In this document: positions 1 through 7,412 of the stretch, piece by piece
Layout: each line of letters begins with the position of its first letter
Position numbering within the stretch: position 1 is the first letter of the stretch
Source: Akkermansiaceae bacterium
GTDB taxonomy: Bacteria > Verrucomicrobiota > Verrucomicrobiia > Verrucomicrobiales > Akkermansiaceae
Assembly: GCA_018676385.1 (NCBI GenBank)
Contig: JABHEX010000006.1
Coordinates: forward strand, 1 to 14,974
Direction of reading: 5' to 3'
Length of the DNA stretch: 14,974 bases
The notes under the pieces: generated by a model
The model's database searches: none
Seen by the model: the letters and a program-made list of their open reading frames with translations, nothing else
What the model was told of the DNA's origin: nothing
Position numbers and translations under genes: made by a program

Positions 1-1
1 C

Positions 2-2065
2 CTTGCAAGTCATTTACGCCCAAGACGAGGTCACGTTCGGCTAAATAACGTCTCACTATACGAGAACCGCAATCGCCTTGCTCAGTTCATTGCGAGTATG
101 CCCCAGGAGGAGGCACTCAACCCGCAACTTACAGTGAGGGAACATCTGATCAACGCCTCGACGATCCGTAAACCACACTTGTCATCTACTGATCACTCAA
201 AGCGAGTTGACGCTATACTTGCCGAGCTTGCTCTCCAGCCTCTGGCGCACAGAAAAGTCGGCTCACCCGGTGAAAAAACACTCAGTGGGGGCGAACGAGG
301 ACGCTTAAACTTGGGGCTAGACTTAAGTAGCCCAGCTGAGATTTTTCTTTTCGATGAACCCATATCAGGGCTCTCTTCAAAGGATTCAGAGCACGTCACC
401 GAGAGTCTGCATACGCTCTCGCGAGACAATATCGTCATTGCATCACTACACCGCCCGGGCGCAAAAGTACTCCGGCTTTTTGATAAAGTGCTGATGCTGG
501 ATCAAGGAGGTAGAGTTACATTTTTTGGCACCCCGATGGAAATGGGTAAGTATTTTCGCGAGGCATGTAATGAACTCCAAATTCTCTCGCCACAAAAAAT
601 TAAGGACCAACAGGTGAGTGCAGACTTTGTTTTCGACGTCATAGAAACCCCTCTCTACGGGCCTGCAGGTAGAGAAAGTGAAAGCATTCGCCGTTTCCCT
701 CCCACATTCTGGCAAGAGCGATTTGAGGGAAGCCTACTTGTTAACGAGGTAGCGCGTGGGGACCAACCTGATCATAGCAGACTCGGAGACACAGGCAAAG
801 CCAATGACAATACCGCAGTTCCCTCACCCGGTCGCCGCCAGCGGCTCTCTGAATGGAATCGACTCTTGCGCACCCACTTTCGCCGCTCTCTTAGATCCAA
901 GTTCAGAAATCGTGGCACTATCTACAGCATTCTTCTGGAAGCTCCACTGCTAGCAGCACTCATCGGCACCACCCTGCGTGCATCCCCCGAGGGCTCATAT
1001 GCATTCCATAGCGGTCTACACATGCCAGTTTATATTTTTCTGACAGCAACGATAGGCATGTTCTTGGGGCTGACTAATAGCGCGACCGAAATCCTCCGGG
1101 ATTCACCTATTCTAAGACGTGAACGCAACTGCCGATCTGGCACACTACTCTATGTGATTTCAAAGTTTTCAGCACTTGCTGTGCTCGCCGTCTTGCAGTG
1201 CTGTATATACACTTGGGTGGGTCACAGCATGCTCGAAGTACATGGTATGTTTTTGCTCCATTGGGGATGGATGACGGTAATCACTCTCTGTGGCACCGCG
1301 ATGGCAATGGTGGTTTCCGCCGTAGTAACTACCGAGCGAGCGGCTCTTAGCTCCGTGCCTCTGTTGCTAGTGCCACAAATCCTTTTGGCAGGGGCATTGG
1401 TGTCGTTTGAAGAAATGAATCGAGGTATGTTTGAGGGCGCCGATGACGGACGCGCCGCTGGGGTAGAACCGATCCCCGCTCGCCTGATGCCGCTACGCTA
1501 CGCCTATGAGGGAATGATGGTCAATCAAGCGGCAGAGAATCCATTTGAAAAGAATCGCAGGAAGATTCAAGCTAGAATCGATCCACTCAAAAAGAGAGTT
1601 GAAACCCAACTCGCGGGGGACAAATCCAAAAAACTCAATCCCAAGGAAAGCGCGCGTCTCGACATCCTCAAGGAAGCACTTCGCCGACTTATGGCGGCAG
1701 AGGCAGAGGACTACCAAAAAGCCCGTGACCTTGCAGAAAAAATTACTCGGACAGGAAGAAAAAAGAGCATGAATGAGCTATTAGCCATCTCGCCGTATCC
1801 CGATGACGAAGGCATTGAGACTCAACCTCTGAATGAATTTTTTGTCAACTCACGCACCGATTTGTTAGTAGGTAAAGCTGAGCTGGACAGAATAGACTGG
1901 CGACAGGAAAGTAAACGTAACATCTTCCTCGCCGAGTGGAAATACTGGCTTGGCGTAGAGACAAAAACAGCCACTGCGTGCCTCTGGGTTCTTTATGGTT
2001 GTATTGCTCTTTGCCTTAGCATCACCACCACTATATTACTCATCAGGAAACACCGTGTAAAGTAA
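2..2065 (+). CDS. ABCG-like ABC transporter, ATPase fused to permease (5' truncated)
   Basis: This is a fused ATP-binding and ABC2-type membrane protein of the ABCG/White half-transporter type; the substrate is unknown. The reading frame is open from base 2, and the 32 residues before the first ATG (98) fit the ATPase fold, so that ATG is internal and the Walker A region lies upstream of the window. Visible motifs, numbered from base 2, are the Q-loop in MPQEE (Gln35), the signature LSGGERGR (94-101), Walker B FLFDEP (115-120) and the H-loop His150 in ASLHRP. About six membrane helices follow, encoded near 914-976, 1022-1084, 1136-1216, 1247-1327, 1340-1410 and 1970-2045. The ABCG-typical sequence LRYAYEGMMVNQ lies before the last helix. 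The loop between helices 5 and 6 is about 185 residues long, charged and probably coiled-coil, larger than is usual. The gene ends 29 bp from the convergent TPR gene. Confidence 0.87.
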   Translation, partial: LASHLRPRRGHVRLNNVSLYENRNRLAQFIASMPQEEALNPQLTVREHLINASTIRKPHLSSTDHSKRVDAILAELALQPLAHRKVGSPGEKTLSGGERGRLNLGLDLSSPAEIFLFDEPISGLSSKDSEHVTESLHTLSRDNIVIASLHRPGAKVLRLFDKVLMLDQGGRVTFFGTPMEMGKYFREACNELQILSPQKIKDQQVSADFVFDVIETPLYGPAGRESESIRRFPPTFWQERFEGSLLVNEVARGDQPDHSRLGDTGKANDNTAVPSPGRRQRLSEWNRLLRTHFRRSLRSKFRNRGTIYSILLEAPLLAALIGTTLRASPEGSYAFHSGLHMPVYIFLTATIGMFLGLTNSATEILRDSPILRRERNCRSGTLLYVISKFSALAVLAVLQCCIYTWVGHSMLEVHGMFLLHWGWMTVITLCGTAMAMVVSAVVTTERAALSSVPLLLVPQILLAGALVSFEEMNRGMFEGADDGRAAGVEPIPARLMPLRYAYEGMMVNQAAENPFEKNRRKIQARIDPLKKRVETQLAGDKSKKLNPKESARLDILKEALRRLMAAEAEDYQKARDLAEKITRTGRKKSMNELLAISPYPDDEGIETQPLNEFFVNSRTDLLVGKAELDRIDWRQESKRNIFLAEWKYWLGVETKTATACLWVLYGCIALCLSITTTILLIRKHRVK

Positions 2066-2094
2066 GGCAATGCCCAGCATAAAGTATCGCCTAT

Positions 2095-3462
2095 TTATCG
2101 TGCAGCCTCCTCAAGATTTGCCACCGCTTGGCGGTAGCGTTGGATTGCATCGGATTGACGGATATTGAGCGCAGTATCAAGCTGCTTCAAAGCATCAGAA
2201 TAGCGTGAAGTTGCAACGTAAAGTTTGGCTAGCTCGAGTGATACATTGTATTTATGACCGTCGATACGCTGTGCTTGTTGAAATAACATTTCAGCAAACT
2301 CGTAGCGCTTTTCAGAAGCACGATAACGGCCTAATAAAAACAATGAGTCGGCATCAAGCGGATCGGTCTTGACGAGTCGCTCCAGTGTAGCAGCACCCAC
2401 CTCAGGATCATCACCTGATTCAATCTTAATAAGTGCAGTAAGACGGCGTTGTTTTTGCTCAAGCTTGCCTTTAACGCGCTCGTATTCCTTGTCTGTCGTG
2501 AGGGCAAAGTTACGAGCAAGTTTCCAGTCACGTGTCTGAGTAATAAATTCGAGCGTATTCAAGGTCGAAACCAGTGGCGGCTTCACCTGCATCCCGAGCG
2601 CCTCCATCAGTAGCGGTCGAGCTAGACGGTTATTTCCAGCACGCAGGTGAAGATTCGCCAACAGAAGGTGATTTTCAGCATTAAGCTGCCCCATACGGCG
2701 GACAAGATCGAGGTTTGTAATCGCCTCGTCTTGGCGGTCCATTGCGAGGTGTATAGACGACTGAAGCAGATAGTAAGAAACCTCTCGCGGGCGGACTGCA
2801 ATCACTTCATCAAGCAGAGCGAGAGCTTCCTCGTTGCGTTTCAGGTGTTGCAGGCACTGGGCTACACCCGCTTTCCAATGGATGTTTTCCGGTTGTGTAA
2901 TCTGCGCGAGGCGAAATGCTTGCAGAGCTGATGCATATTGATCTTTATGCATACGACCATAGGCAAGCTGTCCATATGTTGAACCATCCTGATCACCTAA
3001 TCGAATCGCTTCAGACAACGAGACAAGGGCTTTGTCCCAGTCGTTCTCACGCACATACACAAATCCAAGGCCTCGGTGGGCGCGACGGAAGCTTGGGGAG
3101 ATTTTTAATGCCGATTGGTAGTAGTCCGCGGCCTGCTTAAGCCCACCAAGTTCGAACTGAATGTTTCCTGCATTGAACGCAACCGCCGCAGATGATTTCA
3201 CCAGTGCGCTAGCCTCGAGTTTTCGCAATGCCTCCTTGCGTTTGCCGTCCGCCATCAGTTCTTTGATAGAAACTAACAGATCAATTTCTTCGGTGGTCAC
3301 GTTGGGTTCAATACGCGCATTGATCCGATAAGATCCGTTGAACGATTTCAGGAACGTCTCATCCTTCCAGTAGTCGTTTGACAAAGGTAATGGCTCTGCA
3401 GCGCCTGCCACAGCAACGAGCAGAAAATAGAAAACTGAGAACTTAAAATTAAAAAACTTCAT
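2095..3462 (-). CDS. Secreted TPR-repeat protein of the TonB operon
   Basis: This 455-residue protein has a signal peptide (residues 1-22, hydrophobic core FYFLLVAVAG, likely cut after AAA/AE). Tetratricopeptide repeats run from about residue 92 to 300, and another pair lies near 365-440. TPR helix-pair signatures are clear, for example NAGNIQFELGGLKQAADYY and RGLGFVYVRENDWDKAL. It is the last gene of the minus-strand cluster, and its ATG follows the tonB stop codon after a single base with no Shine-Dalgarno of its own, so its translation is probably coupled to tonB. Clusters of this type (DUF3450, two ExbBs, ExbD, TonB) regularly end in such a TPR gene. A role as a periplasmic scaffold for the TonB machinery is inferred; no enzymatic function is suggested. 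Confidence 0.85.
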   Translation of the reverse strand: MKFFNFKFSVFYFLLVAVAGAAEPLPLSNDYWKDETFLKSFNGSYRINARIEPNVTTEEIDLLVSIKELMADGKRKEALRKLEASALVKSSAAVAFNAGNIQFELGGLKQAADYYQSALKISPSFRRAHRGLGFVYVRENDWDKALVSLSEAIRLGDQDGSTYGQLAYGRMHKDQYASALQAFRLAQITQPENIHWKAGVAQCLQHLKRNEEALALLDEVIAVRPREVSYYLLQSSIHLAMDRQDEAITNLDLVRRMGQLNAENHLLLANLHLRAGNNRLARPLLMEALGMQVKPPLVSTLNTLEFITQTRDWKLARNFALTTDKEYERVKGKLEQKQRRLTALIKIESGDDPEVGAATLERLVKTDPLDADSLFLLGRYRASEKRYEFAEMLFQQAQRIDGHKYNVSLELAKLYVATSRYSDALKQLDTALNIRQSDAIQRYRQAVANLEEAAR

Positions 3463-3463
3463 A

Positions 3464-4168
3464 TTATTTTTTGATAGTGATGGGCCAGGTCATAACAGCT
3501 TTCACTGGACTGCCCTGCCGCGTCGGTGGAGTGAAACGCGAACCGTTGGCAATTTTTCTTGCAAGCGAAATGAGTGCGGGATGTGTACTGGAGACCGTGG
3601 AGACATATTTACTCCGGCCTGACGGCAAGATGGCAACCCGCACAACCACTCGACCACTGCTTGCCCCGCGAATACTGCGTGGAAAGGTGACCGACGGGTT
3701 ACTAATAAGTTGCGGTTTGCGATCGAGTTCACCCAGAGAATACTCAGATTTAGGCATCGGCGGCGATGGCTTCAGCGTCGGGCGAGATGACTCAGGCTTA
3801 TTGGGTTTCACTACCGGCTTGGGGCGCGGTTTAACAATAACAGGTAGCGGCGACGGTGGTTGATCAGGGAAAAAAGTATCTACGGCCAATCGCGGGTCAA
3901 TTTTAGAGATGGAAACTGGAAGTGTCGGCTGACTGATATCTGGAGTGGTTCGTAAATCAATTAACGCCGGTGGTGGCGGTGGCGGGACATCCTCTTCAGG
4001 AACCTCTTCCAATGGCGGCGGTGGTGGTTCTGGCAGGCTAACTGTCTCAATTTTCCGAATATCGAACTCCTTGGCTGTGTTGTCCAACACCATCATTCGG
4101 GGGGCTATCAACACCACCAACAAAACGGCGGTGGTGGCAACACCAAGAATAATCGATTTAAGTTTCAT
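3464..4168 (-). CDS. tonB: TonB energy transducer
   Basis: TonB spans the periplasm and passes energy from the ExbB-ExbD proton channel to outer-membrane receptors. The 234-residue product shows the standard plan. An N-terminal membrane anchor lies at about residues 5-25. A proline-rich stretch follows at about 46-70 (EPPPPPLEEVPEEDVPPPPP), then a second Pro/Lys-rich linker at about 100-145. The C-terminal domain (about 155-234) has a weak but recognisable TonB pattern: FPRSIRG, then VVRVAILPSGR, then RFTPPTRQGSPV. It sits 14 nt after exbD and 1 nt before the TPR gene. It is preceded by AGGTGG, 7 nt from the ATG, the only good Shine-Dalgarno I see in the cluster. The gene position and ExbD partner make the TonB assignment firm, although the C-terminal domain is short. 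Confidence 0.9.
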   Translation of the reverse strand: MKLKSIILGVATTAVLLVVLIAPRMMVLDNTAKEFDIRKIETVSLPEPPPPPLEEVPEEDVPPPPPPALIDLRTTPDISQPTLPVSISKIDPRLAVDTFFPDQPPSPLPVIVKPRPKPVVKPNKPESSRPTLKPSPPMPKSEYSLGELDRKPQLISNPSVTFPRSIRGASSGRVVVRVAILPSGRSKYVSTVSSTHPALISLARKIANGSRFTPPTRQGSPVKAVMTWPITIKK

Positions 4169-4175
4169 AATAATA

Positions 4176-4181
4176 CCACCT
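4176..4181 (-). promoter_or_regulatory. Shine-Dalgarno sequence of tonB
   Basis: On the minus strand this reads AGGTGG (5/6 to AGGAGG) with 7 nt to the tonB ATG. It lies directly after the exbD stop codon. It supports the start at 4168 and stands out because neighbouring genes have no comparable site. Confidence 0.6.
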
Positions 4182-4182
4182 G

Positions 4183-4590
4183 TTATTTAGATGTAGCCAG
4201 ATTTACTGTTCTGGCACCTGCAAGTTTTGCCGCATCGATGACACTAACAATGATTCCATGGTTCGCCGAAGCATCACCCTGAATGATAACTGGCGTCTGG
4301 TCATCGACTTCAAGCATTGCGGCAACAACACTACGCACGCCCGAGACACCGATGCTGCGCCCACCTTGGTAAACTTGGCCATTTGATGTCACCGCGATCA
4401 AGATAGAGTTTTTTTCGAGATCTTGGGCAGATGCCGCGCGTGGTTTATCCACATCTACACCTGTTTCCTCAACGAATACTGTAGTCACAATAAAGAAGAT
4501 CAGCAGGATGAATACTACGTCAATCAGAGGAGAAATGTTAATCTCAGATGCGTTTGCATCTTGACCGTTAAAATGTCTAAATCGGCGCAT
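4183..4590 (-). CDS. exbD: ExbD/TolR-type proton-channel subunit
   Basis: This 135-residue protein is of normal ExbD length. It has a short cytoplasmic N-terminus, one membrane helix (about residues 19-40) and a periplasmic domain. The helix carries the family motif INISPLIDVVFILLIFF with Asp24, the residue equivalent to the essential proton-binding aspartate of ExbD/TolR. The C-terminal part shows the family pattern VIIQGDASANHG followed by VIDAAKLAGARTVNLATS. The gene lies 12 nt after the short exbB and 14 nt before tonB, so it is translated as part of the same message. ExbD is preferred over TolR because tonB is adjacent and no tolA, tolB or pal is present. Confidence 0.93.
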   Translation of the reverse strand: MRRFRHFNGQDANASEINISPLIDVVFILLIFFIVTTVFVEETGVDVDKPRAASAQDLEKNSILIAVTSNGQVYQGGRSIGVSGVRSVVAAMLEVDDQTPVIIQGDASANHGIIVSVIDAAKLAGARTVNLATSK

Positions 4591-4602
4591 GTGGATAAAT
4601 GA

Positions 4603-5118
4603 TCATTTTGCACTAACAAGTGACCGGTGCAGGTGGCGTTGCAAGTTGGCATGTGTGGATTGCGTCTGCTTACGCAGCATGGCAATAAGAAAAGCAGCAG
4701 GGATGGCAACGAGCAAGCCTGCCTGGGTAGTGATAAGAGCCTCAGAAATACCAACAGAAATTTTATCAATCGGTTGTGCAACTGTTGAGCTTGCGAGACC
4801 AGAAAAAGTAACAAGCATACCGGATACTGTCCCCAGCAAGCCAGTCAATGGAGCTGCCGCCGCTAGGATACCAATGAAGGGAAGGCGGCGCTCGACCCAC
4901 GCCAACCGATCCAGTTCAAACACCACAAAATCTCGGGTGATTTCACGGCGCGACTGATACTCCGATACACCAAAGTCAGCAGCAGATACCTCGCGTTTCA
5001 CTCTAGCAAGACCAAACCATGTAGTCGCCAGCATCGTGTAGAGCCCAACGCATAGTATGAGCAACCCAATAAAGATCGGGCCACCTTGGTGAAGGACTTG
5101 CTGGAGTTCGATAAACAT
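4603..5118 (-). CDS. exbB: Short ExbB (MotA/TolQ/ExbB proton-channel protein)
   Basis: This 171-residue inner-membrane protein is of the compact ExbB2 type. Three membrane segments lie at about residues 13-36, 80-104 and 127-148. Conserved family motifs in the last two are APLTGLLGTVSGMLVTF (89-105) and GISEALITTQAGLLVAIPA (123-141), including the channel-lining Thr/Ala/Gly positions. With ExbD it should form the pmf-driven motor that energises TonB. It is the second of two ExbB paralogues in the cluster. It starts 19 nt after the long ExbB gene and has no evident Shine-Dalgarno. The pairing with an adjacent long ExbB is the layout known from TonB2/TtpC systems of Vibrio, where both proteins are required. 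Confidence 0.93.
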   Translation of the reverse strand: MFIELQQVLHQGGPIFIGLLILCVGLYTMLATTWFGLARVKREVSAADFGVSEYQSRREITRDFVVFELDRLAWVERRLPFIGILAAAAPLTGLLGTVSGMLVTFSGLASSTVAQPIDKISVGISEALITTQAGLLVAIPAAFLIAMLRKQTQSTHANLQRHLHRSLVSAK

Positions 5119-5137
5119 AGAGGCAAATGATCGCAGA

Positions 5138-6502
5138 TCAGGAATTAGGCGTTATAATTTTACCACGCAACCCATTGATGAGAGTAAGACCCAACTTTTC
5201 AGTATTTTGGATAATCCCCTGACACCGGCGAGAAAGCAGCGCGTGAATGATAAGTGCCGGTATGGCAACAACTAGACCAAACAGCGTAGTGACTAACGCC
5301 TCTGAGATACCACCTGCGAGAGGTTTGGCATCGCCTGTTCCCGAGACCGTAATGATATTGAATGTACGGATCATACCCGCAACCGTACCCAGCAGTCCTA
5401 ACAGCGGTGCTGTGGCTGCTGTCACCGCGATGAATGGCAACCAACTTTGCAGCTTGTTTTGCACACCAATAAGCTGCTCATATAACACTTCCTCAACCAC
5501 GTCTGGGCCGGCATGAACGTAGCTAAGGCATTGCTCAACGACTCCTGATACAGGATGAATAGCTCGTCCAGCAACGAGCTCTGCCTCTGACTTGTCACCT
5601 GATCTTAATGCCGCGAGAATTCGTGTTACCCAGTCGCTCTCTGGCGTTCTAATTCTTACGATCTGGGCAAACTTAATAAGACCACATATGGCAGAGAACA
5701 GTGCAATACCGAGGATAGGCCAGATCCAGAATCCTCCCTTACGGAAAATCTCCCAAGGATCCGATTCAATACTAGCGAGCGCAAGTGCCTTACCGCCAGT
5801 CACATCGACACTGAGATTTGCCTCCCCTCCACTAGTAACAGTTTTGATTTCTCCTCGCTCACCGGGCTGAACCCTGCGCGTGCGACTACCCTTGTCCTGC
5901 AGAATATAACCAGCCAAAGAATTGTCCTCCGCTATAAACCATGCTGACGGGCCCGCAACGGCAAAGGTTCCACGCTTTACCTCGCCGTCAGGCGCCACGG
6001 CTTCTCCGATAAAAGAAGTTCCGCCAATAACCTTTTCAAGGCGATCTATCCCTGCTTCTAGCATTGCGAGTCGTTTCTCCAGAAGTGTTCGAGGGTCGTC
6101 ACTGTTTGCTCGAATACCACGTAATGCATGTTCATATACCTCTTCCTCACCAGGAAATAGAAAGGTTTCGAATGAGAGCCCATAGTCACTTAATTTCCCT
6201 GACACGAAGAGATGATCTTGCTGAAACAGGTGATGCTTTTTTTCCAGTGCTTTGAGTAGCTCCTTACGATCGACCTCTGCCATACGCGCAATGCGCACCT
6301 TGCGACGACTTTCTAACAATTTAAATTGCACGTCGTTGAAGCGATTTGCCAACAATGGTTTTTCGGTCGCAATAGTCTCGCGAATTTGCACGAGTCGCTG
6401 CTGTGCGGCACGCAGATCTTCGCGAGCACTCTCTGCAGGATTGGCTTGAACAACCGCAACACCAGCTAACAATACTAAACCTAATGGAATGAATAATTTC
6501 AT
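5138..6502 (-). CDS. Long ExbB paralogue, TtpC-like, with periplasmic N-terminal domain
   Basis: This 454-residue member of the MotA/TolQ/ExbB family has an added N-terminal half. A signal peptide (1-20, ending VVQA) is followed by a coiled-coil segment (about 23-100), then a Gly/charged, probably beta-rich segment (about 165-245). The ExbB core comes last, with helices at about 257-282, 355-380 and 398-422. Core motifs are TAPLLGLLGTVAGMIRTF (364-381) and GGISEALVTTLFGLVVAIPA (397-416). Length and plan match TtpC, the extra ExbB-like protein needed by the Vibrio TonB2 system, so an accessory role coupling the motor to TonB or the receptor is inferred. It lies 15 nt after the DUF3450 gene and 19 nt before the short exbB. 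Confidence 0.88.
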   Translation of the reverse strand: MKLFIPLGLVLLAGVAVVQANPAESAREDLRAAQQRLVQIRETIATEKPLLANRFNDVQFKLLESRRKVRIARMAEVDRKELLKALEKKHHLFQQDHLFVSGKLSDYGLSFETFLFPGEEEVYEHALRGIRANSDDPRTLLEKRLAMLEAGIDRLEKVIGGTSFIGEAVAPDGEVKRGTFAVAGPSAWFIAEDNSLAGYILQDKGSRTRRVQPGERGEIKTVTSGGEANLSVDVTGGKALALASIESDPWEIFRKGGFWIWPILGIALFSAICGLIKFAQIVRIRTPESDWVTRILAALRSGDKSEAELVAGRAIHPVSGVVEQCLSYVHAGPDVVEEVLYEQLIGVQNKLQSWLPFIAVTAATAPLLGLLGTVAGMIRTFNIITVSGTGDAKPLAGGISEALVTTLFGLVVAIPALIIHALLSRRCQGIIQNTEKLGLTLINGLRGKIITPNS

Positions 6503-6517
6503 ACTAAATTAATGTGT

Positions 6518-7297
6518 TTACTTGAAACCCTCTTTATCGATGGCGATGGGCAGCCTGAGGAGTTGGGGTTGCTGGTCCTTACGATAGACTGCAATGACAC
6601 GGCGAATATCATCGGCAATATCGGGTCGAGCTTGCCAAGACCATGCGTCTTTTTTTGGTATACCCACACCAGCAACATCACCTGAACGAGCCGTATAAAA
6701 AGCACGAGCAAGCCCCAGATAGATGACATCAACGGAGATTTTTTTACCGCCGGGCAATACTCTTGTTTCCTCAACTAGAGTCACACTGCGGTTAAACCTC
6801 TCTGCAGTTGTCAGAATAGAAATCATTGATCGAAGCACGTCACGTGACTTACTCAAGGCATCAGATGTATTCAAGGCATCGATATCAGCCGACAGCTCAT
6901 CCTGCAGCGGCTGAGGAAAGAAAGCAATCAGCTGTTGAGCGCGAGGAAGAAGGCGCACCATCGTTTTAGCCAGCAAACCCTGAGCCGCACGGTATTTTTT
7001 AACTCTTACTTCGAGTTTATCCTTATCTTTGTCGATAAGATCGGCGGCACCACCGGATTTCCCCAGCTCTTCATCGAGTAACTGAAGTTCTTTCTGATAA
7101 AGACCGAGCAATTCCTGCATGCGCTTCTGTTCCACTTGCCATGAAGCTTTTTCCTCAGAAACAAGGCGCTCGGCTGCAACCCACTGTCGGATTAACTCTC
7201 GTGTCTCAACAGGATCAACCGCCGTCCCCTCTGACTGCCCGATAAGACTACAAGGTAAAAAAAATAGAAACGCGAAAGTAGATATAGAATTTTTCAT
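6518..7297 (-). CDS. DUF3450-family periplasmic protein
   Basis: This 259-residue protein has a signal peptide (about 1-20, hydrophobic FAFLFFLPCSLIG). A long coiled-coil region follows (about 33-80, ELIRQWVAAERLVSEEKASW). The C-terminal part holds the pattern VDVIYLGLARAFYTARSG and then WSW (219-221). These features fit DUF3450, a family of unknown biochemical function almost always encoded just upstream of a long ExbB, a short ExbB, ExbD and TonB, as here. A periplasmic partner of the long ExbB coiled coil is inferred from their shared plan and 15-nt spacing. It is the first gene after the terminator that follows the receptor and has no clear Shine-Dalgarno. No convincing sigma-70 promoter was seen in the 115-nt gap upstream, so read-through from the receptor gene is likely. 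Confidence 0.83.
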   Translation of the reverse strand: MKNSISTFAFLFFLPCSLIGQSEGTAVDPVETRELIRQWVAAERLVSEEKASWQVEQKRMQELLGLYQKELQLLDEELGKSGGAADLIDKDKDKLEVRVKKYRAAQGLLAKTMVRLLPRAQQLIAFFPQPLQDELSADIDALNTSDALSKSRDVLRSMISILTTAERFNRSVTLVEETRVLPGGKKISVDVIYLGLARAFYTARSGDVAGVGIPKKDAWSWQARPDIADDIRRVIAVYRKDQQPQLLRLPIAIDKEGFK

Positions 7298-7340
7298 TCA
7301 GTTAAGATGCAGTTCAGAAACCACTGGTTTATTAGCGCAT

Positions 7341-7372
7341 AAAACGGCGCCTGCAAGGATGCAAACGCCGTT
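7341..7372 (-). terminator. Intrinsic-terminator-like hairpin between receptor and DUF3450 genes
   Basis: On the minus strand AACGGCG (7372-7366) pairs perfectly with CGCCGTT (7349-7343). Inside the loop TGCA pairs with TGCA across four bases, giving a long two-part stem. The stem runs into TTTTAT at its 3' side. It lies 41 nt past the receptor stop and 44 nt before the DUF3450 start. The short U-run suggests partial rather than complete termination. A second, AU-only hairpin (AATTAAC at 7377-7383 with GTTAATT at 7390-7396) lies between it and the receptor stop. Confidence 0.6.
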
Positions 7373-7412
7373 GTTGAATTAACAACTAAGTTAATTGTTG
7401 CTATGTAATTAC

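Noticed and set aside
98..100. ATG at 98 as the start of the ABC transporter
   Set aside because: The frame is open to base 2 and the preceding residues fit the ATPase fold just before the Q-loop; the Q-loop itself starts at this Met, and a protein starting here would lack Walker A.
2066..2094. Bidirectional terminator between the convergent ABC transporter and TPR genes
   Set aside because: The 29-bp gap holds only a 3-bp GGC/GCC stem and no T-run.
3471..4190. Plus-strand open frames of 81-130 residues opposite tonB, including a Gly-rich one
   Set aside because: They mirror the proline codons of tonB (CCN read as GGN) and have no independent support.
4524..4814. 96-residue minus-strand frame rich in Leu/Ser overlapping exbB and exbD
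   Set aside because: It overlaps two firmly identified genes in another frame and has no domain signal.
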